Assembly (NCBI RefSeq): GCF_034933565.1
Contig: NZ_JAYFNG010000011.1
Span: forward strand, 124,001 to 188,000
Length of the DNA: 64,000 nt
Direction: 5' to 3'
DNA from: Raineyella sp034933565
GTDB taxonomy: Bacteria; Actinomycetota; Actinomycetes; Propionibacteriales; Propionibacteriaceae
Both the position numbers and the translations under genes were made by a program. Positions 36,605-45,007 of this stretch are shown in pieces. Numbering within the stretch: position 1 is the first letter of the stretch; each line of letters begins with the position of its first letter. The notes beneath the pieces are model-generated. The model did not search any database. It worked only from the letters and a program-made list of their open reading frames with translations, and was not told the origin of the DNA.

Positions 36605-36654
36605 CCACACGACCGCCCAGACCACACGACCGCCCAGACCACACGACTGCCCAG
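36604..36654. repeat. Three tandem 17-bp repeats
   Basis: ACCACACGACCGCCCAG is repeated three times without gap (third copy has T for C at one position), starting at the stop codon of the phosphatase gene and lying between convergent genes. Confidence 0.8.
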
Positions 36655-36709
36655 ACCGTGGTACACGGTCGAGGAACCGATGGTCCTCCCGCGCGAACGC
36701 CGAGCGGGA

Positions 36710-36967
36710 TCAGTCCCGCTCGAGCAGGCCGAGGCCGGCGAGCTCCTCGCAGAACTCCCGCACTCCCGGCAGGATCGCGGCCGGATCGGTGCCGTACGCC
36801 TCGCCCAGGTCGGCGGCGATCTCCTCGGCCGTGGCGCGGTCGGCGAGTTGCCAGATGGCCGCGCCGCTGCCGTCCAGGGCCTTGGGCACCCCGTCGGGCA
36901 GCAGCACCACGATGATCCGGTCGCCGTCGGCGACGTGGCCGATGCGCTCCGGCCAGCGGTACCTCAT
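36710..36967 (-). CDS. PqqD-family small protein
   Basis: 85-residue protein: IGHVADGDRIIVVLLPDG, VPKALDGSGAAIWQLADRAT, then an acidic helix region and CEELAGLGLLERD. This is the PqqD-like winged fold, with the conserved L-D/N-G-S-G-x-x-I-W motif. PqqD proteins bind peptides or act as recognition domains for modifying enzymes. Here there is no radical-SAM gene; instead it is coupled by ATGA to the nucleotidyltransferase-like gene upstream, an arrangement seen in exopolysaccharide gene clusters. Confidence 0.82.
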   Translation of the reverse strand: MRYRWPERIGHVADGDRIIVVLLPDGVPKALDGSGAAIWQLADRATAEEIAADLGEAYGTDPAAILPGVREFCEELAGLGLLERD

Positions 36968-38019
36968 CGTGGCCCTCCGCCTTGGTGATCCATGGATCCG
37001 CTCGGATTGTCCGTGGGCTCGCTCGGATTGTCCGTCGGTTCGCTCGGCTTGTCCGTGGGTCCGCTCGGGTGCTCCGTACGCGTCGGGTGCTGATCCCCGG
37101 CGTCCCGCGCCTCGGCCTCGGCCTCGGCTCCCCGATGCCTCGGTCGGAGCACAGTGGCCCGCCGCCCGATCGCCTGCCCGATCTCGCGCAGTGCCCGGGT
37201 CACCCGGGCGACGTACGCACGCGCGACGTCGGACCGGGTCGGCGGATGCCCCAGCTCCATCTCGAGCCGGGGGCGGTTCACCCGGACCATCACCGCCAGG
37301 ATCCCGAGTCGGGCCCGCCAGCCGCGGGCCAGGCCGAAGCGGGCCCGCCACTCCCCCAGACGGCTGCCGTGGCCGGTGAACGCCGCCCACAGCCGGCCCT
37401 CGGGGGTGCCGCGGAAGTCGTCGAGGTGCCCGGTGGCGGCGGCGAAGCCGATCTCGGCCCCCAGCTCGACGACCAGGTCCCGGATGTCCTGCCGGGTGGC
37501 GTCGTCGGCCTCCCCCCAGGCGCGGTGCATGTCCTCCACGCCGTGCGGGGAGTCCTTGCGGGCGGCGTGCAGCATCAGCACCAGCCGCTGGGCCACCACC
37601 GACGGGGTCGGGCACGGACGCCCCGCGATCACCCGGGCGCTCCGGTCCCGCCACAGCCGGTCGAAGGTCGCCTCGTCGCCCGGCAGCCCGGGGAACCGGC
37701 GGTGGACATCCACGTAGCCCCACTCGGGGTGCCGGAAGGTGGCGGCATGTTCGAAGGGTGACCCGTCGGCGAAGCCCGCGACCAGCGACCAGCCGTGGCG
37801 CGGCACCTCGGCGAGGAACGTCTCGAGCTGCGAGGGCCGCACCAGCACGTCGGCGTCGGTGGAGTAGCGCGGCGCGGGCGCCAGCACCGGATCGAGCGCG
37901 GGGCCCTTGAGGTGCAGGATGTCCACCCCGGCGTCCTCGGCGATGACCTCGAGGACGGCGTGACCCAGCTGGATCCGCTGCCACACCGGGACATCGATCG
38001 GAGCATGCATCTCCAGCAT
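36964..38019 (-). CDS. Nucleotidyltransferase-fold protein (NTP_transf_5-like)
   Basis: 351-residue protein. The signature is ILHLKGPALDPVLAPAP then RYSTDADVLVRPSQLETFL (about 34-70); the D-A-D is the metal-binding pair of the nucleotidyltransferase fold. Further motifs are YVDVHRRFPGL and RLVLMLHAARKDS. The C-terminal about 45 residues are low complexity with repeated PSEPTDN units from a 21-bp DNA repeat near 36995-37070. Start ATG 38019. It lies upstream of and coupled to the PqqD gene, and divergent from the tyrosine kinase. Role unknown. Confidence 0.8.
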   Translation of the reverse strand: MLEMHAPIDVPVWQRIQLGHAVLEVIAEDAGVDILHLKGPALDPVLAPAPRYSTDADVLVRPSQLETFLAEVPRHGWSLVAGFADGSPFEHAATFRHPEWGYVDVHRRFPGLPGDEATFDRLWRDRSARVIAGRPCPTPSVVAQRLVLMLHAARKDSPHGVEDMHRAWGEADDATRQDIRDLVVELGAEIGFAAATGHLDDFRGTPEGRLWAAFTGHGSRLGEWRARFGLARGWRARLGILAVMVRVNRPRLEMELGHPPTRSDVARAYVARVTRALREIGQAIGRRATVLRPRHRGAEAEAEARDAGDQHPTRTEHPSGPTDKPSEPTDNPSEPTDNPSGSMDHQGGGPR

Positions 38020-38115
38020 CCTATGATGAATCCCGCCGGGGGCGTCTGATGTATCCGCCGGCGGCGTCGACGCGTACGTGTGGGTCGCCGCGATCGATCG
38101 AGTGAAGAGGACACT

Positions 38116-40053
38116 GTGACACTGCTGGACGTCATCCGCCTGACCCGAGCGAACGCGAAACTGTTGCTGATCGCCATGGTGGCGGGTCTGGCACTCGCAG
38201 CCGGCTACACCGCCCTGCAGCCCACGCTCTACACCTCGACGTCCACCGGCGTGGTGACCGCCGGCGGCGCCGGCTCGATCGGTGAGGCCCAGGCCAGCTC
38301 CGGGCTCGCGACCTCGCGGGCCTCGACGTACGCGGCGCTGGCCGGCTCGGCCGGAGTGCGCGACCGTATCGCCAAGGACATCGGGGCGCAGGGGCTCGGA
38401 AGCTTCAGCGCGAAGGCCGGCAGCATCCCCTCGGTGATCCAGTTCAGCGCCACGGCCACTTCGCGTGAAGCTGCCCGTGACCAGGCCAACGCCCTCGCCC
38501 GGGCGACCGCCGATGAGGCCGTCGCCTTCGAGAAGCTCGGCAACAAGGCCGAGCCGGTGGTCCGCATCGTCCCGATGACCGATGCCGGTCTGCCCGGGGC
38601 ACCGTCCTCGCCGAACTGGCCGCGCAACCTCGCCGCCGGTCTCGGCGCCGGCCTGGTCCTCGGCTTCCTGATCGTCTTCCTGCGCCACAGCACCGACTCG
38701 CGGGTGCGGACGACCGCCGACGTCGAGCAGCTCACCGGGGCCAGCGCGATGACCGTCATCCCGGTCACCCCCGAGCTCGACAAGAGCCGCACCGGTGGCC
38801 CGGGCAGCCACAGCCCCGCCGCCGAGGCACTGCGCCAGCTGCGCACCAACCTGCGCTTCGTCGACGTCGACCACCCGCCGCGCAGCATCGTCGTCACCTC
38901 GGCCCAGCCGGGCGACGGCAAGTCCACCGTCGCCGCCAACCTCGGCCGGATGCTGGCCGAGGCCGGCGTGCCGACCGTCGTGATCGACGCCGACCTGCGC
39001 CGCGCCACCCAGCACCGCCGGTTCGGCATCGACGGGTCGGTCGGGCTCACCCAGGTGCTCGCCGGAGACGTCCTGGTCGACCAGGCCCTGCAGGAGACGG
39101 ACACACCGGGGCTGCTGCTGCTGCCCGCCGGCCGGATCCCGCCGAACCCCTCCGAGCTCGTCGGCTCGCAGCGGATGAGTGACCTGATCACTTCTCTGAC
39201 CGCCACCCAGATGGTGATCATCGACACCACGCCGATGCTGCCGGTGACCGACGCCGGCCTGCTGACCGCGGCCGCTGATGGCGCCCTCCTGGTGATGTCC
39301 GTGGGGCGTACGCAGAAGGAACAGGTGCGCCACTGCGCCAAGGTGATCGCCCAGGTCGACGGGCGCCTGCTCGGCTCGGTGCTCAACAAGGCCCCGAAGA
39401 AGGGCGTCGGGTCGGTGTACTACGGCGCCGGCTACGGCGGCTACTCCTCCGACTACTACGGCTACGTGAGCGAGGACGGCCGCAAGCACAAGCGCAAGCG
39501 CGGGAAGTCCGGGCGGCGCGTGGCGGCCGAGGCGTCTGCGGCCGGCTCGACGGCGGATGCGACCCCGGCTGGCTTGCCTGCGGTGGGCTCGCGTGCGGCA
39601 GACTCGGCCCCGGCTGACTCACCCCTGGTCGGCTCGCGTGCAGCAGACTCGGCCCCGGCTGACTCACCCCAGGTGGGCTCGACCATGGCGGGCTCACCCG
39701 CGGTGGCGCCGCTGGCAGCGCCGGCTCGCCCCGTCGCGGCCCCGGCAGCACGGGACGCGGCTCCGTACGCGCCGGCAGAGTCCTACACCCAGGCAGAGCC
39801 CTACGCGCCGGCGGAGTCGTACGCGGCGGCGGATTCGTACGCACCGGCGGAGCCTTGGCAGCAGGCGGCGCGGGCCGAAGTGCCCGGCCCCGCCATGACG
39901 GACCAGAGCTTCGCGACGGAGCAGATGCCCGGGACCGAGGCGCTCTCCGACCGTACGGGCTGGGAGGACCAGACCGCGGCCGCCACGTACGGCCAGCGCG
40001 GGCACCGTGCCGACGACCTAAGCGGGTCCCCCGCCCCGCGTCGCGGCATCTGA
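38116..40053 (+). CDS. Wzc-like bacterial tyrosine kinase and chain-length regulator
   Basis: 645-residue BY-kinase. The N-terminal Wzz-type domain has two membrane segments (about 15-33 and 173-192). The kinase domain has Walker A SAQPGDGKST (about 260-269), Walker A' VVIDADLRR (about 287) and Walker B VIIDTTPML (about 367). A tyrosine-rich cluster YYGAGYGGYSSDYYGYV (about 436-452) is the likely autophosphorylation site. After it comes a long Ala/Ser/Pro tail with 15-residue repeats (GSRAADSAPADSP) and a second tyrosine series (YAPAESY, repeated). GTG start chosen because AGAGGA lies 4-5 bp upstream. It should control polysaccharide length and export, opposed by the phosphatase at 35897. Confidence 0.9.
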   Translation: MTLLDVIRLTRANAKLLLIAMVAGLALAAGYTALQPTLYTSTSTGVVTAGGAGSIGEAQASSGLATSRASTYAALAGSAGVRDRIAKDIGAQGLGSFSAKAGSIPSVIQFSATATSREAARDQANALARATADEAVAFEKLGNKAEPVVRIVPMTDAGLPGAPSSPNWPRNLAAGLGAGLVLGFLIVFLRHSTDSRVRTTADVEQLTGASAMTVIPVTPELDKSRTGGPGSHSPAAEALRQLRTNLRFVDVDHPPRSIVVTSAQPGDGKSTVAANLGRMLAEAGVPTVVIDADLRRATQHRRFGIDGSVGLTQVLAGDVLVDQALQETDTPGLLLLPAGRIPPNPSELVGSQRMSDLITSLTATQMVIIDTTPMLPVTDAGLLTAAADGALLVMSVGRTQKEQVRHCAKVIAQVDGRLLGSVLNKAPKKGVGSVYYGAGYGGYSSDYYGYVSEDGRKHKRKRGKSGRRVAAEASAAGSTADATPAGLPAVGSRAADSAPADSPLVGSRAADSAPADSPQVGSTMAGSPAVAPLAAPARPVAAPAARDAAPYAPAESYTQAEPYAPAESYAAADSYAPAEPWQQAARAEVPGPAMTDQSFATEQMPGTEALSDRTGWEDQTAAATYGQRGHRADDLSGSPAPRRGI

Positions 40054-40081
40054 GCGCCCGGTCCACACTGAAACTCGCTGC

Positions 40082-40159
40082 GGGACCTCCAAACGCTGCG
40101 GGAAATGTGCATACGCGTCGGGACTTCCGGTCGCGTTCGGTATTCCCTGCAGCGTCTGG
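40082..40159. repeat. 78-bp dispersed repeat, copy A (inverted relative to 52.3 kb)
   Basis: The reverse complement matches 52332-52409 over exactly 78 bp with about 7 differences by my hand alignment, including a perfect 27-bp core at 40120-40146. It contains the 11-mer GCAGCGTCTGG and related CGCTGCGGGA units. It lies between the kinase gene and its terminator and shows no coding character. Confidence 0.75.
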
Positions 40160-40178
40160 CACTGGTGCATCGTTTGTC

Positions 40179-40220
40179 GGAGACGCCTCGGGTCAAGTCC
40201 TGAGGCGTCTCCATTGCTTT
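40179..40220 (+). terminator. Hairpin terminator after the tyrosine kinase gene
   Basis: Perfect 11-bp inverted repeat GGAGACGCCTC / GAGGCGTCTCC around a 12-nt loop, followed by ATTGCTTT. Good shape for intrinsic termination of the rightward kinase transcript. Confidence 0.7.
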
Positions 40221-40271
40221 GGACAACAGAGCAACATTGGGTCTCCCACAGAGCAACATCAGCTCTCCACG

Positions 40272-41068
40272 ATGACCCCCTCCTACCTCATCAGCAACGA
40301 CGAGGACACCCCGGGACGTGACACCCCGGGACGTGACACCCCGGGATCTCCTGGGACCGGCTCCCCTGGTTCACCATGATGGAGATCTGGGCGGCGCTCT
40401 TCATGCTCGGGGCGCTGATGTGCCTGGTACGCGGCTGGCGGGTCGCCTCGCTGGTGCTGCTGCTGGCTGCGGTCGCCAGCCGGGAGTTCATGGTGCTGCT
40501 CATCCCGGTGTGGCTCGTGGCGTGGTGGTTCGGGGACTCCCGACGCGGCCGCCACGCGGACCGACGCCGTACGTGGTGGTTCCCGGCGATCGCCACCGTC
40601 GGGCCCGCCGTCATCCTGCTCCTGCACGTCATCTTCGCCCCCACAATGCCCGGTGACCGAGGATCGATCGCCCGCTGGCTGCACGGCGGGCTCCAGGCGC
40701 TGTACGCGGCCGCGAGGTTCGGATGGGACGCGGCGCCCTTCCCCGAAGTGGTCACGATCCTGACGCCGGTGCTGGCCCTGATCGGCGCGCTCACCGTACG
40801 TCCACGGGGACTGGCCATCGCCCTGACCACCGCGGTGGTGCTGCCGCTGGGCTTCCTGACCGCGTTCAGCACCGGGAACTGGGGCGACTACTGGGGCCTG
40901 TGCTTCATCCCCGTGTTCATTGCGCTGGCCCCCCTGACGGTCCATCGCCGGCCCCACCGGTGGCGCGGGCGGCCGGCCGGTTCGGGGGATCGTCGCGGTG
41001 AAGCTGCGGGCGCACTGTTCGGTCGCCGAAGGAGCCCGGTTTCGCCAGTCGTGATTGCCGGAGCGTGA
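40272..41068 (+). pseudogene. Truncated, frame-disrupted membrane protein (GT-C-like remnant)
   Basis: From 40376 a 230-residue frame reads as the C-terminal part of a polytopic membrane protein: WFTMMEIWAALFMLGALM, VLLLAAVASREFMVLLIP, GNWGDYWGLCFIPVFIALAP. The preceding frame from ATG 40272 reads MTPSYLISNDEDTP, which looks like the natural lead-in to WFTMMEIW but is in another frame. Between them lies a three-copy 15-bp repeat. The simplest reading is a gene that lost its N-terminal part and was then put out of frame near the repeat. Only about five membrane segments remain. Confidence 0.6.
40305..40349. repeat. Three tandem 15-bp repeats inside the membrane-protein remnant
   Basis: GACACCCCGGGACGT twice and then GACACCCCGGGATCT, head to tail. 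The array sits exactly where the reading frame of the remnant is lost. Confidence 0.85.
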
Positions 41069-41166
41069 ACGCGGAGGTATTGGCGCGGGAGGGTCCCACG
41101 ACGTGAACGCAGGCACAGCGAACGACGGCTGCGGCTCCCTCGCGACGAAGGCCACGGTGTTGACGC

Positions 41167-41206
41167 AGAACCCCCTTTGCACCGAAGGGTGCAAAGGGGG
41201 TTCTGT
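41167..41206. terminator. Perfect 18-bp hairpin, bidirectional terminator
   Basis: CAGAACCCCCTTTGCACC and its exact reverse complement flank a GAAG tetraloop. It lies between the convergent membrane-protein remnant and the choice-of-anchor gene, so it can stop transcription from both sides. Confidence 0.85.
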
Positions 41207-41232
41207 GTTCCCTAAGCCGGGCCGCTAGGTCA

Positions 41233-43050
41233 TCACGGAGTGTGAGTAATCGGGCCGACTGCGGCCCGGGCGAGGTAGAGGGTGACGAGCTTCGTCGACA
41301 CCGCCCCTAGCACCGACAGACGCAGCGCCGCGACGTCGTACTCACCGTCCGTGATCCCGGTCCAGTCCGTCGGTTCAGGTCCGTAGGTGCCTGGCGGGGT
41401 GCAGGCGACGGTCGGGTCGTTCTGGGCGTTCGCGGTGAGCGAGAGCACCCCCGGGGTGATGAATAGCTTGGTAAGCAGGTCGCTGACGAAACCGGTCAGG
41501 TTGCTGATCGCTGTTTTGACGGCGGTTGTGAGAACCTGCTGCACCACGAGGGTATTGATGGCGGTGCCGATCTGGCCGACGAGCCCGTTGAGGGTGCTCG
41601 TGATCAACGCGGTGACGGCGGTCAGCAGCTGGCCCACGATCGGAAGGCCGCTCAGGGCTTCGGCCTTGAGGTAAAAGTTGTTGTGCAGTAGGTCGTACAG
41701 GGAGGCTGGGTTGGTGCCACTGTTTCCCGAGTACAGGTCGATTGTGATGACCTTGGTCTTGACAACCGTCAGTGTGAGGTAGACGTCGAGGTGGAGATTG
41801 ACCTTGATCGCGTGCTGGAGGATCTCGACGACGTTCGTGCCGATCTGGCCGAGCTGGGCAACCAGATTGGTGACGGCGCTGCCGTTGACGAGGAGGCTCG
41901 TGTTCGGGGCAAGTCCGTTGAGCGCACTGTTCGTCCCATCGGGCTGGTAGGCCCCGCCGAGGAGGACACCGAGGTCAACGGTGATCTTCTTGCCGGCGCC
42001 GAGCCCGACGTCGATCAGGTCCGAGCTCGGGAACAGGTCGTTCCCGAGGGCACTCAGCGCCGTGCTGGCGTTAAGCGTGACGGAAAGATTCGCAGAGGAC
42101 GTGAGCCCGACCAGCCCGGCGATGTTGATCGCGTTGATGGCGTTAGTGATCTGGGTGAGCAGGCCGTTGATGATGCCGCTCTGGCCGATCGCGGTGTTCA
42201 GGGTCCCCTGCAGACCGTTGATGATCGGGACCAGCAGGTTGTAGAGCGCGGTGAGCAGCGGCGAGTCTAGGACCAGTTTCGCCCACGCGAGCAGGTAGTC
42301 GCGCTTGACGCAGTTGCAGTCCGGTGGCGTAGTGCTCCACCAGGCGCGCCCGGCGATCGCCCCGAGGTCGAGGGACAGGTCGGTGACGTTGCCAGCCACC
42401 GCGCCGCCGAGGCCGTTGAGGCCCCCGTTCAGGGCGTTATTAAGCAGGTTCTTCAGGTTGATGCTCGCCCAGGTTGTCGGCTGGCTCGCCTGGGCGAAGT
42501 TGATGGCGCCGCTGCTGTTGTCGATCGCGCCGGTGGACCCGTTGGCGATCCCTCCGGCGGCCGCCTGCGCCCACTCGTTGATCGCGCCGGCGCCTGTGGT
42601 GATCAGGGATTGGGCCGGGAGACTGAGGGCGACTTCAATGGCGTGCAACAACGACAGGTCGACGGGCATGATGTATGCCCCAGGCGGCCCGGCCGGGCTC
42701 GCGGTCGCCGGGTTGGCGACGGTCGTGCCTGACGCCGATGTCCAGGTGGCCTCCAGGCCCTTGAGGTCGACCAACGTACCGGGCCCGCCCTGATCAGGGA
42801 AGATGCTACTCAGCGGGAAGCCGAGCAGCACACCGCTGAGGAACTGGCTGGCGCCGCGGAGCTGCGTGTAGTTCAGGGTCGGACACGTGGTCGGGCTGGT
42901 CGCCCAGGCCGGTGTCCCCTGCACAGCCACTACGGCCGGGACGGCCCATGCGGCACCGACGACGATGCTGCGCCGCGAAGGCTTGCGGAACGGATCATTA
43001 CTCGCATTTGCCGCGCCTGACGGCGCCGGGCTACTCGTTGGGTCGGACAT
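41233..43050 (-). CDS. Tat-exported surface protein, choice-of-anchor G-like
   Basis: 605-residue secreted protein. The N-terminus has a twin-arginine signal: R26-R27 in KPSRRSIVVGAAWAVP, then a hydrophobic core and a probable cut after TPAWA at residue 50. The mature part is rich in Leu, Asn, Ile, Gly and Ala with repeating helical segments (NLKNLLNNALNGGLNGLGG, IINGLLTQITNAINAIN), like choice-of-anchor G proteins; this family call is from memory of the pattern. There is no LPxTG motif or C-terminal membrane anchor. ATG 43050 has GGGAG 8 bp upstream; an in-frame ATG at 43110 would put 20 residues before the signal. GC is somewhat lower than in its neighbours. Confidence 0.7.
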   Translation of the reverse strand: MSDPTSSPAPSGAANASNDPFRKPSRRSIVVGAAWAVPAVVAVQGTPAWATSPTTCPTLNYTQLRGASQFLSGVLLGFPLSSIFPDQGGPGTLVDLKGLEATWTSASGTTVANPATASPAGPPGAYIMPVDLSLLHAIEVALSLPAQSLITTGAGAINEWAQAAAGGIANGSTGAIDNSSGAINFAQASQPTTWASINLKNLLNNALNGGLNGLGGAVAGNVTDLSLDLGAIAGRAWWSTTPPDCNCVKRDYLLAWAKLVLDSPLLTALYNLLVPIINGLQGTLNTAIGQSGIINGLLTQITNAINAINIAGLVGLTSSANLSVTLNASTALSALGNDLFPSSDLIDVGLGAGKKITVDLGVLLGGAYQPDGTNSALNGLAPNTSLLVNGSAVTNLVAQLGQIGTNVVEILQHAIKVNLHLDVYLTLTVVKTKVITIDLYSGNSGTNPASLYDLLHNNFYLKAEALSGLPIVGQLLTAVTALITSTLNGLVGQIGTAINTLVVQQVLTTAVKTAISNLTGFVSDLLTKLFITPGVLSLTANAQNDPTVACTPPGTYGPEPTDWTGITDGEYDVAALRLSVLGAVSTKLVTLYLARAAVGPITHTP

Positions 43051-43157
43051 GCAAGCTACTCCCGTGGGGACGACTCTGTGAACGGACTGTGCCGGGCATG
43101 GAATATACACCGCTGGGGTGCACCGCCACGCCGGATCTACGGAACCTGTAGGAATGT

Positions 43158-43205
43158 GCCGCTGTCAGGGACGCCGGTCCCCGGACGCCGGTCCCCGACA
43201 GCGGC
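43158..43205 (-). terminator. Long hairpin terminator after the CitE-like gene
   Basis: GCCGCTGTC and GACAGCGGC pair as the outer stem and GGGAC/GTCCC continue it after one mismatch. The centre is a repeated ACGCCGGTCCCC. It lies just past the stop of the leftward lyase gene and before the promoter of the next leftward gene. Confidence 0.65.
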
Positions 43206-43230
43206 CTACGTGGCGTGGCGCTGAGGGGCC

Positions 43231-44121
43231 TCAGCAGTGGTACGTGTCGAGCGGAGCCTCGAAGTGCAGGTCGTAGCCCTCCGGCACGGTCAGCCCGAAG
43301 GCCTGGGACAGGCTCAGCACCTTGCGGGCCCGGGCCAGGCGGGGCAGGTCGGAGCCGTTGCGGATCTGGCTGCCATGCGCCTCAAACTCCGAGAGGAACT
43401 CCACCGCCCAGGACCGGTCGGCCATCGACGGGGAGAGGATCTCGTTGACCGTCGCGGTCTGCTCGGGCATCAGGCAGATCTTGCCGGTCATGCCGAACTG
43501 CGCGGTGACCCCGGCCGAGTCGGCCAGCTTCACCCCGAGCGCACCGACGGCCGGGCCGTCGATCGGGCCGGGCAGGCCGGCGGCCTTGGAGGCGATGGTG
43601 AACTGCGAGCGGGTGTAGGCCAGGGTCATCGGGTCGTCGTCGAAGCCGGTGTCGCGGCGGTAGTCGCCGAGCCCCAGGCCGAGGCGGAAGGTGTGCCGGG
43701 AGTCGGCGATGGCCGGCAGGTTCTGCACGCCGCGGGCCGTCTCGACCAGCGCGACGATCTTGGTGTCGAGGTGCTGTGCGGCGCGGTGGACGTGCTCGGG
43801 CGACTCCACCATCGCCAGCATGATGCCCTGCAGGCCCGGCGCCTCGGCCAGCGCGCGCAGGTCCTGCTCCCACCACTCGGTGCCGAAGCCGTTGACCCGC
43901 ACCCAGCCCTGGTTGCCGTTGGTCGACAGCCACTCGACGACGTTCGCCCGGGCCTGGTCCTTGCCCTCCGGGGCGACGGCGTCCTCGATGTCGAGGAGGA
44001 CGACATCAGCAGCGCTGGCGACGGCCGGGTCGAAGCGGTCGGGGTGCGCGGCGTTCACGAGCAGCCAGGAGCGGGCGAGCTCGGCTCCGACAGCGGTGGC
44101 GGGCATGATCGACATCTGCAT
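43231..44121 (-). CDS. HpcH/HpaI aldolase / citrate lyase beta (CitE-like) protein
   Basis: 296-residue TIM-barrel protein. Motifs: DVVLLDIEDAVAPEGKDQAR (about 39-58) with the metal-linked acidic residues, WVRVNGF with the substrate Arg, ALVETARGVQNLPAIA with the metal-binding Glu, and LGLGLGDYRRDTG. It resembles stand-alone CitE-like lyases or thioesterases acting on CoA esters such as malyl-CoA. There are no citrate lyase alpha/gamma genes beside it. Starts: ATG 44121 or ATG 44115, with GGAAGG just upstream. Monocistronic, with a terminator behind it. Confidence 0.85.
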   Translation of the reverse strand: MQMSIMPATAVGAELARSWLLVNAAHPDRFDPAVASAADVVLLDIEDAVAPEGKDQARANVVEWLSTNGNQGWVRVNGFGTEWWEQDLRALAEAPGLQGIMLAMVESPEHVHRAAQHLDTKIVALVETARGVQNLPAIADSRHTFRLGLGLGDYRRDTGFDDDPMTLAYTRSQFTIASKAAGLPGPIDGPAVGALGVKLADSAGVTAQFGMTGKICLMPEQTATVNEILSPSMADRSWAVEFLSEFEAHGSQIRNGSDLPRLARARKVLSLSQAFGLTVPEGYDLHFEAPLDTYHC

Positions 44122-44440
44122 GATCCTTCCAGGAGGTGGGTCGAGGGTAGCGCACCCACGCCCCGGATGCGCGCCGCGTCACATCCCGTGGAGCGCCCTC
44201 CAAGGGATCGTCAAGGCTTGTTCCTCCAGCGCCGCCGACCGGGGCGTCGAACCGCTGGCGGGCCGGTCGCGTACGGGTGAGACTGACAGGGAGACCGCAC
44301 CCGCATCGCATCGCGCATGCCCGTCTTCGCCACCCGCTGGCACGCTCCTGGCTTCATACCTTCTGTCCTCACAGCCCTTTCGCCCACCCCAATACATCCC
44401 TTGTTTCCCACCCCGACCCCCTTCCTGGAGAGGCACTCCG
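44122..44440. other. 319-bp divergent intergenic region
   Basis: Holds promoters for the leftward CitE-like gene and the rightward GyrI-like gene. A plus-strand frame is open through it but reads as noncoding, and the GyrI domain starts only after 44441. No repeat or hairpin of note seen. Confidence 0.45.
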
Positions 44441-45007
44441 ATGACTCCTGACCCGGGCACTCCGTCGACCACTCCCCGATCCCCGATGCCCTCCCCCGAG
44501 GCGTTCGTCCCGCACGTCCGCGACGTCGGTCCCGTCGCGTTGGCGGTGATCCGCGACACCGTGGGGATGGAGGAACTGCCGGCCTTCTTCGACCGGGCCT
44601 ATCGGCAGGTCCTCGAGACCATCGAGCGGCAGGGCCTGCACCGGCTCGGCGCCCCGGTCGGCGTCTACTACGGCCAACCGGGCGAGACGGTCGATCTCGC
44701 CGCCGGCTTCCCGGTCTCCGGCCGGGTGCTCCCCGACGGCGACGTCGCACCCGGTGAGCTGCCCGGTGGCCGCGTCGCCGAGATGATCCACCGCGGGTCG
44801 TACGACACCCTCGCCGCCAGCTACCAGAAGTTGGAGGACTGGATGCGGGAGCAGGGCCACACCGCCGCGCCGATCGTGTGGGAGACCTACCTCACCATGC
44901 CGACGCCCGAGGGCAACCCCGACGACATGCTCACCCAGCTGAGCTGGCTCCTGGTCGGGCCCGGCACCCCGTCCGGCGACGATGACGAGAGGCACCAGCG
45001 TCGATGA
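44441..45007 (+). CDS. GyrI-like small-molecule-binding domain protein
   Basis: 188-residue protein. GGAGAGG lies 7 bp ahead of the ATG. After a Pro/Ser-rich lead (about 1-24) comes one GyrI/AraC effector-binding domain: VRDVGPVALAVIRDTVGMEE, APVGVYYGQPGETVDLAAGF, GRVAEMIHRGSYDTLAASY, then APIVWETYLTMP, the last carrying the conserved acidic residue of ligand-binding members. It has no DNA-binding domain, so it may sequester or hydrolyse small molecules rather than regulate. It overlaps the membrane protein gene by 4 bp. Confidence 0.82.
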   Translation: MTPDPGTPSTTPRSPMPSPEAFVPHVRDVGPVALAVIRDTVGMEELPAFFDRAYRQVLETIERQGLHRLGAPVGVYYGQPGETVDLAAGFPVSGRVLPDGDVAPGELPGGRVAEMIHRGSYDTLAASYQKLEDWMREQGHTAAPIVWETYLTMPTPEGNPDDMLTQLSWLLVGPGTPSGDDDERHQRR

